Positions 1 through 8,242 are shown, numbered from the stretch's first letter. The stretch: DNA of 64,000 nt from CAXSEF01 sp964236695 (GCA_964236695.1 CAXSFU010000010.1:1-64000), one strand, 5' to 3'. Numbers and translations are program-made. Notes: generated from the sequence alone by a model not told the origin.

Positions 1-51
1 CACCGCCCTCTCACGGCGGTAACACGAGTTCGAATCTCGTACGGGACGCCA
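1..51 (+). tRNA. tRNA-Glu (anticodon CUC), 3' part
   Basis: The 3' portion of a tRNA is cut by the window edge. The anticodon arm is visible as CCGCC, loop CTCTCAC, GGCGG, which gives anticodon CTC and therefore Glu (GAG codons). A T-arm with the TTCGAAT loop follows (stem ACGAG/CTCGT), then the 3' acceptor strand and an encoded CCA. The D-arm and 5' acceptor strand lie outside the window. The identity rests on the anticodon and on the resemblance of this 3' half to bacterial tRNA-Glu. Confidence 0.9.
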
Positions 52-372
52 GCCTGGTTCGGCAGCTCTCGTCTGAAGCGGCTGCACCCCGCAGGCAGCA
101 CACCCGGCAAGCCTTGAACCACCATACCGACCTGTCGCGGGCATGATCCTGCCATCGCTTATGGCTCTTCGCCGGCCAGGCAAACTCCAACAGCATCCAT
201 GGTACGTCCACGCGCCGTTCACCCGGCGCGCCAGGACACCCGCCGGCCGGCAACCGCCCGGCGGTGGCGTCGCCCACGATGCGCCCGACGCCACCCACCC
301 CAGATCGCGCAGCAGGCCGGCGACGGCACGGGGCCGCCCCGTGCGACGCGCTCCGGCTCGCGGAGGGCGGCC
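52..372. other. gap between tRNA-Glu and the SDR gene, no gene seen
   Basis: About 320 bases without a convincing gene. Open frames run through it on both strands, but their translations are Arg/Pro/Ala-rich and look like GC-rich shadow frames. There is no copy of either intergenic repeat family here. The tRNA terminator and the promoter of the next gene should lie in this stretch, but I see no clear hexamers or stem with a T-run. Confidence 0.5.
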
Positions 373-1149
373 ATGGCGCGCGTGTTCATCACCGGATCAT
401 CGGACGGGCTCGGCCGCATGGCGGCCGGGCTCCTGGTGGCGCAGGGCCATGGCGTGGTGCTGCACGCCCGCGACGCGGCAGGCGGCCGGGAGGCCCTGGC
501 GGCGGTGCCAGGCGCCGAGGCGGTCGTCGTGGGCGACCTCGCCAGCCTCGCGCAGACCCGGGATCTGGCCGGGCAGGTCAACGCGCTGGGCGCGTTCGAC
601 GCGGTGATCCACAACGCCGCGGTGGGCTTTCGCGAGCGCCGGCGGGTGGAGACGGAGGACGGCTTGGCGCACGTGTTCGCGGTGAACACGCTGGCGCCCT
701 ACCTGCTGACGGCGCTGATCCGAAGGCCGCGGCGCCTCGTCTACGTCAGCTCCGAGCTGCACCGGCGCGGCGACGCCAGCCTGGAGGACCTGAACTGGGA
801 GCGCAGGCCGTGGCGGGGCAACGCGGCCTATTCCGACACCAAGCTGCACGACGCGCTGCTGGCCTGCGCGGTCGCGCGCCGCTGGTCGGAGGTGCGCAGC
901 AACGCCATCGAGCCGGGCTGGGTGGCCACGCGCATGGGAGGCGCGCACGCGACGGGCGACCTGGCGCAGGCGCACCTCACCCAGGCGTGGCTCGCCGCCT
1001 CCGACGACCCGGCGGCCGACGCGACCGGCGGCTACTTCTTCCACATGCGGCCGCGCCGGCCGTCCGGCGCGGTGCACGACCCGCTGCGCCAGGACATGCT
1101 GCTGGCCGCCTGCGCGCGGCTGTCGGGCGTGACCCTGCCCGAGGCATGA
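373..1149 (+). CDS. short-chain dehydrogenase/reductase (SDR) family oxidoreductase
   Basis: A 258-residue NAD(P)-dependent oxidoreductase of the classical SDR family, cytosolic by its lack of a signal or membrane segment. The N-terminal Rossmann motif TGSSDGLG begins at about residue 7. NNAG-like HNAAVG and the strand VYVSSELH with its catalytic Ser follow, then the active-site YSDTK (Tyr-x-x-x-Lys) and the EPGWVATRMGG segment. The ATG was chosen because GGAGGG lies about 8 bases upstream and the Rossmann strand starts immediately; an upstream in-frame ATG would only add Arg-rich sequence. The substrate cannot be told. Downstream is a separate secreted hydrolase after 139 bases. Confidence 0.85.
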   Translation: MARVFITGSSDGLGRMAAGLLVAQGHGVVLHARDAAGGREALAAVPGAEAVVVGDLASLAQTRDLAGQVNALGAFDAVIHNAAVGFRERRRVETEDGLAHVFAVNTLAPYLLTALIRRPRRLVYVSSELHRRGDASLEDLNWERRPWRGNAAYSDTKLHDALLACAVARRWSEVRSNAIEPGWVATRMGGAHATGDLAQAHLTQAWLAASDDPAADATGGYFFHMRPRRPSGAVHDPLRQDMLLAACARLSGVTLPEA

Positions 1150-1288
1150 CGCCCTGCCCAGGCCCCGGACGGCGACGGCGTCGCGGGCAGGGGGTGAGCA
1201 TCCCGGCCCCGCACGTGTAGGCTTGCCGGCTGGGCCAGCTGCCCGCACTGCCAGCAGCGTCGCGCATCGTGCCGACAGGCAGAGCCAC

Positions 1289-3310
1289 ATGGAGCCGACG
1301 AAAGTGCCGCCTGCAACCAGGACGATCCTGCTGACCGCAGTTCTCGCCGCCGCGCTGCCCGTCACGGCCCGCGCCGACCCGGCCCCGCCACCGCCGGCCG
1401 CGCCATCCCCGGCCGCGCCATCCCCGGCCGCGCCACCCTCTGCCGCGGGCGACATCCCCGCGGAGTTCGTCAGGCCCACCGCGGGCAACGACTACATCGA
1501 GCGCACCGAGATGGTGCCGATGCGCGACGGCGTGAAGCTGTTCACCGTCATCGTCATCCCGAAGGACGCGCACGACGCGCCGATCGTCCTGACCCGCACC
1601 CCCTACAATGCCAGGAAGCGGGCGGAGCGCACGCCCCTTGCACCCTCCATGCTCGCCCTGCTGCCCGAGGCGGACTCGGGTTTCGTGGGCGCGGGCTTCA
1701 TCCGCGTCTACCAGGACGTGCGCGGCAAGTACGGCTCCGAGGGCACCTACGAGATGACCCGCCCGGTGCGCGGCCCGCTCAACCCCACGGACACCGACAA
1801 CACCACCGACGCCTGGGACACGATCGACTGGCTGGTGAAGTCGGTCCCGCAGTCGAACGGCCGGGTGGGCATGATCGGCTCCTCCTACGAGGGCTTCACG
1901 GTGGCGATGGCGCTGCTCGACCCGCACCCCGCGCTGCGCGCCGCGGTGCCGGAAAGCCCGATGGTGGACGGCTGGATGGGCGACGACTGGTACCACTACG
2001 GCGCGTTCCGCGAGCCCAACCTCGACTACATCGCCGGGCAGACCGAGCAGAAGGGCAAGGGCGAGGACGTGCCGCGCGCCGCCTGGGACGACTACGAGAC
2101 CTTCCTCGCCGCCGGCACCCCCGGCGCATACGCCGTGGCGAACGGCTTCGACCAGCTCGGCTGGTGGCGCAAGATGGCGGCGCACCCCGCCTATGACGCG
2201 TTCTGGCAGGGCCAGGCGCTCGACCGCCTGCTCGCGGCCCATCCGTCCGACGTGCCGACCCTGTGGGAGCAGGGCCTGTGGGACCAGGAGGACATGTGGG
2301 GCGCCAACCACAGCTGGAGCGCGCTGAAGGCCGCCGGCCACCTTGCGAACAACTGGTTGGTGATGGGCCCTTGGTACCACAGCCAGGTCAACCGCTCCGG
2401 CTGGAGCCTCGGCCCGTTCCGCTGGACCGGCGACACGTCGCGCCAGTTCCGCGACGACATGGTGCTGCCGTTCCTCGCCCAGTACCTGAAGGACGGCCCG
2501 CCCGCGAACCTGCCGCGCGTGAGCGTGTACAGCGACGCCGAGAATCGCTGGCAGCACTTCGGCGACTGGCCCGTCGCCTGCGAGGCCGGCTGCGCCCACC
2601 CGATGACGCCGCTCTACCTGCAGGCCGGCCTCGGCCTGTCGTTCGACAGGCCGGCGGACGACAAGGCAGCGGGCGGGCAGCAGCAGGCCGGGCCGCCGGC
2701 GGGCGTGGGCGACTCCTACGTCTCCGACCCGGCGAAGCCGGTGCCGTTCGAGCCGCGGCCGGTGCGCTTCGCCGACCACGAGGCCTGGCGCACCTGGCTG
2801 GTGCACGACCAGCGCTTCGTCGACGGCCGGCCCGACGTGCTGAGCTACCAGACCCCGGTGCTCTCGGCCCCGGTGCGCATCCAGGGCGCGCCGGTCGCCG
2901 ACATCGTCGCCGCCACCACCGGCACCGACGGCGACGTCGTGGTCAAGCTGATCGACGTCTACCCCGCGCAGGTTCCGGACCAGCCCGAGCTGGGCGGCTA
3001 CGAGCTGCCGATCGGCATCGACATCTTCCGCGGCCGCTACCGCGACAGCGTTTCCGACCCCTCGCCGGTGCCCCCGGACACGCCGCAGCGCTACCGGTTC
3101 ACGCTGCCCAACGCCAACCACGTGTTCCTGCCCGGGCACCGCATCATGGTGCAGGTGCAGTCCACCCTGTTCCCGCTCTACGACCGCAACCCGCAGGGCT
3201 ACGCCGACAGCATCCTGTTCGCCAAGCCGTCCGACTACCACAAGGCGACGGTGACCGTGATGCGCTCGGGCGGGCAGGCCAGCGCCGTCTGGCTGCCCGT
3301 GGTGCCGTAG
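1289..3310 (+). CDS. secreted CocE/NonD-family hydrolase, alpha-amino acid ester hydrolase-like
   Basis: A 673-residue serine hydrolase of the X-Pro dipeptidyl-peptidase (S15)/CocE superfamily. A signal peptide (about residues 11-27, ending near ARA) is followed by a Pro/Ala linker made of a repeated PSPAA unit. The catalytic domain begins near residue 60. The nucleophile elbow is GSSYEGF, and the segment DGWMGDDWYHYGAF is typical of alpha-amino acid ester hydrolases. The likely catalytic Asp lies in GLWDQED and the His in MGPWYHSQVN. A C-terminal jelly-roll domain ends the protein. Export to the periplasm is expected. Acylase, esterase or beta-lactam ester activity are all possible; the family does not fix the substrate. 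Confidence 0.85.
   Translation: MEPTKVPPATRTILLTAVLAAALPVTARADPAPPPPAAPSPAAPSPAAPPSAAGDIPAEFVRPTAGNDYIERTEMVPMRDGVKLFTVIVIPKDAHDAPIVLTRTPYNARKRAERTPLAPSMLALLPEADSGFVGAGFIRVYQDVRGKYGSEGTYEMTRPVRGPLNPTDTDNTTDAWDTIDWLVKSVPQSNGRVGMIGSSYEGFTVAMALLDPHPALRAAVPESPMVDGWMGDDWYHYGAFREPNLDYIAGQTEQKGKGEDVPRAAWDDYETFLAAGTPGAYAVANGFDQLGWWRKMAAHPAYDAFWQGQALDRLLAAHPSDVPTLWEQGLWDQEDMWGANHSWSALKAAGHLANNWLVMGPWYHSQVNRSGWSLGPFRWTGDTSRQFRDDMVLPFLAQYLKDGPPANLPRVSVYSDAENRWQHFGDWPVACEAGCAHPMTPLYLQAGLGLSFDRPADDKAAGGQQQAGPPAGVGDSYVSDPAKPVPFEPRPVRFADHEAWRTWLVHDQRFVDGRPDVLSYQTPVLSAPVRIQGAPVADIVAATTGTDGDVVVKLIDVYPAQVPDQPELGGYELPIGIDIFRGRYRDSVSDPSPVPPDTPQRYRFTLPNANHVFLPGHRIMVQVQSTLFPLYDRNPQGYADSILFAKPSDYHKATVTVMRSGGQASAVWLPVVP
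1395..1439 (+). repeat. three tandem copies of a 15-bp unit in the hydrolase linker
   Basis: The unit CGGCCGCGCCATCCC occurs at 1395-1409 and 1410-1424, with a slightly changed third copy at 1425-1439. It is in frame and encodes the Pro/Ala/Ser linker after the signal peptide of the CocE-type hydrolase. Because 15 is a multiple of three, slippage would change linker length without breaking the gene. Confidence 0.85.
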
Positions 3311-3413
3311 CCGGCCCGGCCGGCCGCGGGCGGCGCCTGCGCCGGCGCGCGGAACTCCCGCCGGGGCCGCGATGTTGCCTGCCCGGCGGCGGCGCGGGGC
3401 AGGGGGTGGATTG

Positions 3414-4346
3414 ATGCGCAGGTGGCCGGCCTACGGGGTTGTCGTGCTGGCGGTCGTGGCCGCCGGCGTCCTGGCAGGGCTCCACGTCCCGGATCGGCAA
3501 CGCGGCCCGCTGGAGGCGCGGTATGCTCCGCCACCCTCGGTGTTCCTCGGTGTCCTCGGCCTGCGGCTGCACGTGCGCGACACCGGCCCCCGCGACGCGC
3601 CGGCGGTGATCCTCCTGCACGGCTTCGCCGCCAGCCTGCACACCTGGGAGGCCTGGGCACGCGAGCTGGAGCGCGACCACAGGGTCATCCGCTACGACAT
3701 GCCGGGCTTCGGGCTGACCGGGGCCGACCCCTCCGGCGACTACACCGACGCCCGCGCCGAGGCGGTGCTGCTCGCCCTGATGGACCGCCTCGGCGTGGCG
3801 CGCGCCAGCCTCGTCGGCCACTCGATGGGCGGGCGCATCGCCTGGCGCTTCGCCGCCCTGCACCCGGAGCGCGTGGACAGGCTGGTGCTGGTGTCGCCCG
3901 ACGGGTTCGCCAGCCCGGAGCTGGGATACGGCGAGACGCCCCGCGTGCCGCTGCTGATGCGCGCGCTGCCCTACGTGCTGCCGGAGTCCATGCTGCGGGC
4001 CTCGCTGGCGCCGGCGTACGCGAACCCTGCCACGCTCACCGACGCCCTGCTCGCGCGCTACCGGGCCATGATGCTGGCGCCAGGCGTGCGACGCGCGATC
4101 GTGGCGCGCATGGGCCAGCAGGTGCTGGAGGACCCGGTGCCGCTGCTCGGGCGGGTGCGGGCGCCGACCCTGCTGCTGTGGGGCGAGCAGGACCGCATGA
4201 TCCCGTTCGCGAACTCCGCCGACTACCTGCGCGCCCTGCCGCACGCGAGCCTCGCGGCCCTGCCGGGGACCGGCCACATCCCGCAGGAGGAGGCGCCGGC
4301 AAGCGTGGGCCTCGTGCGGGCGTTCCTCGACCAGGGGCCGCCCTGA
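3414..4346 (+). CDS. membrane-anchored or secreted alpha/beta-fold hydrolase
   Basis: A 310-residue alpha/beta hydrolase. One hydrophobic segment near the N-terminus (about residues 5-23, VVVLAVVAAGVLAG) follows two Arg residues and acts as an anchor or uncleaved signal. The fold shows the oxyanion-hole segment LLHGFAAS, the nucleophile elbow GHSMGG, the acid in WGEQDRMIP and the His in GTGHIPQEE, so the triad is intact. The ATG was chosen over one 42 bases upstream because AGGGGGTGG precedes it and the upstream extension is Arg/Gly-rich. It follows the CocE-type hydrolase by 103 bases on the same strand and may be cotranscribed. The substrate is unknown. Confidence 0.82.
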   Translation: MRRWPAYGVVVLAVVAAGVLAGLHVPDRQRGPLEARYAPPPSVFLGVLGLRLHVRDTGPRDAPAVILLHGFAASLHTWEAWARELERDHRVIRYDMPGFGLTGADPSGDYTDARAEAVLLALMDRLGVARASLVGHSMGGRIAWRFAALHPERVDRLVLVSPDGFASPELGYGETPRVPLLMRALPYVLPESMLRASLAPAYANPATLTDALLARYRAMMLAPGVRRAIVARMGQQVLEDPVPLLGRVRAPTLLLWGEQDRMIPFANSADYLRALPHASLAALPGTGHIPQEEAPASVGLVRAFLDQGPP

Positions 4347-4375
4347 CCGGGAGCCTGCGTCACGGAAGGAAGCGA

Positions 4376-4490
4376 GTTCTTTCTTGAAAGAAAGAACCAA
4401 AGAACTTTTGCAAATTGGCTCCGCAGCCGCCCGCGCGCCCGGAGTCTTATTTGCAAAGTCTTTTTGCTTCTTTTTCTTCAGAAAAAGAAG
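4376..4490. repeat. 115-bp double-hairpin repeat, copy 1
   Basis: First of four copies of an element with a perfect 10-bp AT-rich hairpin at one end (GTTCTTTCTT / AAGAAAGAAC, 4376-4397) and a perfect 11-bp one at the other (CTTCTTTTTCT / AGAAAAAGAAG, 4467-4490). Between them is an inner stem (TTGCAAAT / ATTTGCAA, with CTCCG / CGGAG inside it). This copy is inverted relative to the other three. It lies between the convergent ends of the alpha/beta hydrolase and carotenoid oxygenase genes, where a bidirectional terminator would be expected. Confidence 0.85.
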
Positions 4491-4524
4491 ACTCTTGCTG
4501 TCCTGCCTGCTGCCCCCCGCCGCG

Positions 4525-5955
4525 TCAGGCCGACGGGAACCAGTTCCCGTGGAACCCCGGCGGGATCCTGTGCGGCAGCCGCACGGTGGCGACCGGCGGT
4601 GCCTCGAAGCGGCGGGCGTCGAGGATCGCAAGCTCTGTCGCCTGGTGCGCCGTGTCGATGACCAGGCCCATGAGCCAGCCCTCGTCCTCGCCGGCGCCGT
4701 CGTGCGCGGGCACGAACACGAACTCGCCGGGCACCCGGCCCGCGCCGAACTCGTGCACCTCGCGCCCCCCGGTCTCCAGGTCGTGCTTGTAGAGCCGGGT
4801 GGCGCCGGCAAGCTGCGGGTCGCCGTCGGGCGGCACGGACACCGTGTAGACGTGGCGGTGGCGCAGGCCGAAGCGGCGCTCGTCGATGCGCGGGAACTCC
4901 TGCGGCGTGGCGTCGACCACCCGCCGGCCGATGCGCCGCGTGCCGGGGTCCACCACCCAGCGCTCGAGCCGGCCCAGCGCGTCGAGGCCGCTGGCGCCAG
5001 AAGCGAACATCGTGTCGTAGGCGATCACGTCGAGCACCACCCGGCCGTCCGCGTCGTCGTGGGCGTTGGCCACGTGGAACACGAAGCACGGCTCGACGTC
5101 GCACCAGACGATGCCGGCAGGATCGCCCTCGCGCGCCAGCAGGCCGACGCGGGCGCGGTGCGCCGGGTTCCAGCGGAACGGGAATCGCTGGCCGGCCAGC
5201 ACCGCGCGCATGGAGAAGGTCACCGGCAGGTCCAGCACCACGACGAAGCGCGCGGTGAGCCCGCAGTCGTGGATGCACGGGCCATGCTCCACCGCGATCG
5301 CCACGTCACGCACCACCCGGCCGGCGGCGGACACCACGACGTGGCGCACGCTGTCCCAGACGCTGCCGTCGTAGGCGATCGCGTGGTGCTCGCCGGTGAG
5401 CGGGTCGCGGTGCGGGTGGCCGCTGAACGAGCCTGCGAGCGTGCCGTCGAACGGGTTGTAGCGCTGCTCCCCCAGCGTCTCGCCCAGCTCGACCGGGAAG
5501 CTGCCCGCCTCCACAAGGGCGAAGGCGCGGCCGCCGATGTCGACGACGTTGGTGTTGACGGTGTCGTTGCGCCCGCGCCGCGGCCCCGGCGCCGCCTCCC
5601 GGCCGAGCGCCGCCGCCGCCAGGCGCGAGCCGATCCAGCGGTTGCGGTACCACAGCGCCCGGCCGCCGCGCAGCGCCAGCCCGTGCACCATGCCGTCGCC
5701 GAGGAACCAGTGGTGCCCCGAAGGATCGGGCCGCACCGGGTTGGCGCCCATCCTGAGATAGCGCCCGTCCAGCCCCGGCGGGATCGTCCCGGCCACCGGG
5801 AGATCCTCCAGCGTCAACTCCTCCGGCATCGGCGAGTGGATGCCGACGAGGAAGGGGCTCTCCCCCCGCGGCAGCCGCCTGCGGTTCCAGGCGGCGACGA
5901 GCTCGACACCTCCCTCGACCGCCGCGCGGAGGGCTGACTGGACGGCGTTCGGCAT
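4525..5955 (-). CDS. carotenoid oxygenase (retinal pigment epithelial membrane protein family)
   Basis: A 476-residue non-heme iron enzyme of the carotenoid cleavage dioxygenase family, which oxidatively splits carotenoids, apocarotenoids or stilbene-type substrates. The four iron-ligand histidines are recognisable in order: GHPHRD, the HDCGLT segment, VFHVANAHD, and GFHGNWFP at the extreme C-terminus. The early blade motif GRYLRMGANPV and the WFLGDGMVHG segment also match the family. The start at MPNAVQSAL was chosen because the frame upstream becomes Arg-rich and does not resemble the family. There is no signal peptide. The TraR-like gene diverges 175 bases upstream. No carotenoid biosynthesis gene lies in this window, so the substrate is open. 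Confidence 0.9.
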   Translation of the reverse strand: MPNAVQSALRAAVEGGVELVAAWNRRRLPRGESPFLVGIHSPMPEELTLEDLPVAGTIPPGLDGRYLRMGANPVRPDPSGHHWFLGDGMVHGLALRGGRALWYRNRWIGSRLAAAALGREAAPGPRRGRNDTVNTNVVDIGGRAFALVEAGSFPVELGETLGEQRYNPFDGTLAGSFSGHPHRDPLTGEHHAIAYDGSVWDSVRHVVVSAAGRVVRDVAIAVEHGPCIHDCGLTARFVVVLDLPVTFSMRAVLAGQRFPFRWNPAHRARVGLLAREGDPAGIVWCDVEPCFVFHVANAHDDADGRVVLDVIAYDTMFASGASGLDALGRLERWVVDPGTRRIGRRVVDATPQEFPRIDERRFGLRHRHVYTVSVPPDGDPQLAGATRLYKHDLETGGREVHEFGAGRVPGEFVFVPAHDGAGEDEGWLMGLVIDTAHQATELAILDARRFEAPPVATVRLPHRIPPGFHGNWFPSA

Positions 5956-6130
5956 GGATCGCGCTCTCCGGCGGCATCGTGTCGCATGGGCACGCCCACC
6001 GTAGCGGCCCGCGCCAAGCACGTCGCGCCCCCGTGCGTCCGACGGACCGCGCCGCCCTCGTCCCTGGAACGGGGTCCGGTCGCTCCCCACTTGGAGTGAT
6101 CTGCGGGATCGGGAAGGCCGGACAGCGACC

Positions 6131-6394
6131 ATGGCGAGCGGGTGGGCCCCGGACGGGGCGGTGCAGGACCAGATCGACGACCCCGTGTCGGACGGGGTGA
6201 TGCGCGCCCGCGCGCGCATGCCGACCGGCCAGGGCGAAACCCACTGCGCCGAATGCGGCGACGAGATCCCCGAGGCGCGCCGCCGCGCCCTGCCCGGCGT
6301 GCGCACCTGCGTCGCCTGCCAGTCGGAGCGCGACAGCCGCCCGGTCTCCATCGGGTTCAACCGCCGCGGCAGCAAGGACAGCCAGCTTCGCTAG
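6131..6394 (+). CDS. TraR/DksA family C4 zinc finger protein
   Basis: An 87-residue protein with the DksA/TraR C4 zinc finger: CAEC, then about 17 residues later CVAC, followed by a basic tail rich in Arg. Its size matches the short TraR/YbiI branch, which lacks most of the DksA coiled coil. Members act at the RNA polymerase secondary channel or have unknown roles. It is divergent from the carotenoid oxygenase and followed by a copy of the double-hairpin repeat. The start is the first ATG of the frame; no strong Shine-Dalgarno is seen. Confidence 0.82.
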   Translation: MASGWAPDGAVQDQIDDPVSDGVMRARARMPTGQGETHCAECGDEIPEARRRALPGVRTCVACQSERDSRPVSIGFNRRGSKDSQLR

Positions 6395-6448
6395 AAGCTG
6401 TCACGAATCTTGGTGTCAACGCGCTAAGTCAGGCGGGAAAGCAAGAGT

Positions 6449-6563
6449 CTTCTTTTTCTGAAAAAAAGAAGCAAAAAGACTTTGCTTACTGGGTTTCGGG
6501 CGCGTGGGTGGCCTCGGAGCCTAATGGGCCAAAGTTCTTTGGTTCTTTCTTTCAAGAAAGAAC
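6449..6563. repeat. 115-bp double-hairpin repeat, copy 2
   Basis: Same element as at 4376-4490, opposite orientation. The 11-bp hairpin (6449-6471) has one mismatch here; the 10-bp hairpin GTTCTTTCTT / AAGAAAGAAC (6542-6563) is perfect. The GC-rich inner stem differs in sequence from copy 1. It fills most of the 326-base gap between the TraR-like gene and the nitrile hydratase-type genes. No other feature is seen in that gap. Confidence 0.85.
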
Positions 6564-6720
6564 TCGCTTCCTTTCTGCCTTCGTGCAGGACATCGCATCT
6601 GGCACAACCATAATGGCCTTCCAAACCGGGGCATCTCCGGGGTGGCCGGCTTGCCTGTTCCGCGCCATTCTGCCGCCAGCGGCCCCGTTGCCAGCGTGGG
6701 CCAGGCAGGAGGCACCCCCC

Positions 6721-7092
6721 GTGTCCGACCCAGACGACGCCCGGCCCCGCGCCGGCAACGAGGACCATCCCGGCCGCGCCCACCACGACCTGGGCGGGGT
6801 GTCGCGCTACCTGTGCGCCCCCGTCGACACCGGGCCGCACGCGCTCACGGCGTTCGATCTGCGCGTGGATGCCCTGCGCCAGCTTCTGTCCGCCAAGGGA
6901 CTGATGAGCGTGGACGAGCTGCGCCGCGGCATCGAGGCGATCCCGGAAGCCGAGTACCACGCCCTGTCGTACTACGAGCGGTGGATGCGCTCGATCGCCG
7001 CGACCCTGCTGCGCCGCGGCGTCCTGGACCAGGCCGCGCTGCGCGCCGTTCTGGCCCCGACGGCGTCCGCAGGCGAGGCGACGCGGTTGTGA
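6721..7092 (+). CDS. nitrile hydratase beta N-terminal-domain subunit (thiocyanate hydrolase beta-like)
   Basis: A 123-residue protein corresponding only to the N-terminal, helical half of the nitrile hydratase beta subunit. It has a HHDLGGV segment, a Leu-rich helix and the family motif SYYERWMRS. It starts at GTG: a perfect AGGAGG lies 8 bases upstream and the family similarity begins soon after. The C-terminal half is encoded by the next gene. Thiocyanate hydrolase has the same arrangement: its beta and alpha chains match the two halves of nitrile hydratase beta, and its gamma chain matches nitrile hydratase alpha. Gene order here (N-half, C-half, catalytic subunit) equals scnB-scnA-scnC. 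Nitrile hydratase with a split beta chain remains equally possible. Confidence 0.78.
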   Translation: MSDPDDARPRAGNEDHPGRAHHDLGGVSRYLCAPVDTGPHALTAFDLRVDALRQLLSAKGLMSVDELRRGIEAIPEAEYHALSYYERWMRSIAATLLRRGVLDQAALRAVLAPTASAGEATRL

Positions 7093-7108
7093 TCGCGGCC
7101 GGGGCAGG

Positions 7109-7393
7109 GTGGCCGGGGTGATCGCGCCGGGCGCCACGGTGCGGGTGCGCGACGCCTGGCCGGAGCTGGACGGGCCGGCGCACGTCCGCACCCCGCACTA
7201 CCTGCGCGGCCGCACCGGCATCGTGCTGCGCCACCTGGGCGACTTCCCCGATCCCGGGGACCTCGCGTTCAACCGGCCGGCGCCGCTGCTGCCGCTGTTT
7301 CACGTCGGCTTCCGTGTCGCCGACCTCTGGGGCGGACAGGGCGAGGACACGCTGCTGGCCGAGATCTACGGCGCCTGGCTGGAGGCGGCGTGA
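7109..7393 (+). CDS. nitrile hydratase beta C-terminal-domain subunit (thiocyanate hydrolase alpha-like)
   Basis: A 94-residue protein equal to the C-terminal SH3-like barrel of nitrile hydratase beta: it starts with VRVRDAWPELDGPAHVRTP, then YLRGRTGIV and the closing FRVADLWG segment. It normally packs against the metal subunit. Start is GTG at 7109 or GTG at 7118; the G-rich stretch just upstream could serve either. It follows the previous gene by 16 bases, and its stop overlaps the start of the catalytic subunit (GTGA), so the three are one operon with coupled translation. Confidence 0.8.
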   Translation: MAGVIAPGATVRVRDAWPELDGPAHVRTPHYLRGRTGIVLRHLGDFPDPGDLAFNRPAPLLPLFHVGFRVADLWGGQGEDTLLAEIYGAWLEAA

Positions 7394-7971
7394 CGAGTCC
7401 GGCCGGGGCGGACGGCGAGGCGCTGCTGGCCGCCGTGGAGGCGATGCTGGCACAGGCCGGGATCGTGACCGCCGCGGAGATCGAGGCGCGCATCGCCCTC
7501 ACCGACCGGGCCTCGCCGGCGCAGGGTGCGCGCATGGTGGCACGCGCCTGGACGGACCCGGCGTATCGCGCGCTGCTGCTGGCCGACGGCACGCGTGCGG
7601 CGGAGGCGCTCGGCGTGCCGATGCGCGGCCTGCCGCCGCTGGGCATGCTGGAGAACCGGCCGGGGCTGCACCACCTCGTCGTGTGCACCCTGTGCAGCTG
7701 CTATCCCCGCGCCGTGCTGGGCTACCCGCCGTTCTGGTTCAAGTCCGCCGGGTATCGCGCCCGCGCGGTGCGCGACCCGCGCGGCCTGCTGGCGGAGTGG
7801 GGCACCGTGCTCGCGGACGGCACCGAGCTGCGCGTGGTGGACAGCACGGCCGACTACCGCTGGATGGTGCTGCCGCTGCGGCCGGACGACACCGAGGGCT
7901 GGGCGGAGGACAGGTTGGCCGCGCTGGTCCGCGAGGGGGACATGATCGGGATCAGCGTGCCGGCGGCCTGA
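7390..7971 (+). CDS. nitrile hydratase alpha / thiocyanate hydrolase gamma subunit, cobalt-type metal site
   Basis: A 193-residue catalytic subunit. The metal claw VCTLCSCYP is intact; the Thr in Cys-Thr-Leu-Cys-Ser-Cys is the signature of cobalt-containing enzymes (iron enzymes carry Ser there), and the second and third Cys are normally oxidised to sulfinic and sulfenic acid. The family helices MVARAWTDPAYRALLL and the segment YPPFWFKSAGYRARAVRDPR are present. It starts at GTG overlapping the stop of the preceding gene. Enzymes of this type hydrate nitriles to amides or thiocyanate to carbonyl sulfide and ammonia. No separate activator or cobalt chaperone gene lies next to it, which is unusual for cobalt nitrile hydratase operons. 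Confidence 0.85.
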   Translation: MTSPAGADGEALLAAVEAMLAQAGIVTAAEIEARIALTDRASPAQGARMVARAWTDPAYRALLLADGTRAAEALGVPMRGLPPLGMLENRPGLHHLVVCTLCSCYPRAVLGYPPFWFKSAGYRARAVRDPRGLLAEWGTVLADGTELRVVDSTADYRWMVLPLRPDDTEGWAEDRLAALVREGDMIGISVPAA

Positions 7972-8047
7972 AGACCGGGTCGAAGCCTCCGCTTCTAGAC
8001 TCTGCCGGAGGCAAGCGCCTCGAGGATTGGCAGTGTCTCAGCTGGAA

Positions 8048-8230
8048 AAGGCCAGGGCTCTGCCCTGGACCCGCTAGGCGAAGGTGGCCAAAGGTTCCAA
8101 CGATCCGCTTGGATCGTTGGAAAAGCCACCGGAGGGAGCCGCCCCTGGACCCGGCCTCACTTCAGGAAGGGGTTCCAAGGGCCCTGCCTTTGGCGGGGTC
8201 CAGGGGCAGAGCCCCTGGCCTTCCTTTCTT
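8048..8230. repeat. GC-rich modular palindromic repeat, long form
   Basis: This copy contains the end hairpins (CCAGGGC / GCCCTGG at the left, CCAGGGGC / GCCCCTGG at the right) and the optional inner module: a perfect 12-bp hairpin TTCCAACGATCC / GGATCGTTGGAA (8095-8122) inside an outer GGTGGC / GCCACC stem. It lies between the convergent nitrile hydratase-type operon and the DUF2231-dehydrogenase gene, so it could act as a bidirectional terminator. Confidence 0.85.
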
Positions 8231-8242
8231 CAGCAGGCGCCC

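Noticed and set aside
1..372. tRNA-Glu as an integration site for an island
   Set aside because: No duplicated tRNA 3' end is seen downstream and no integrase is present. Codon use after the tRNA is like the rest of the window.
4376..4490. Classical rho-independent terminators at the double-hairpin repeats
   Set aside because: The end hairpins are AT-rich and the element has conserved length and a third stem. A simple GC stem plus T-run is not present, so a terminator role is possible but not asserted.
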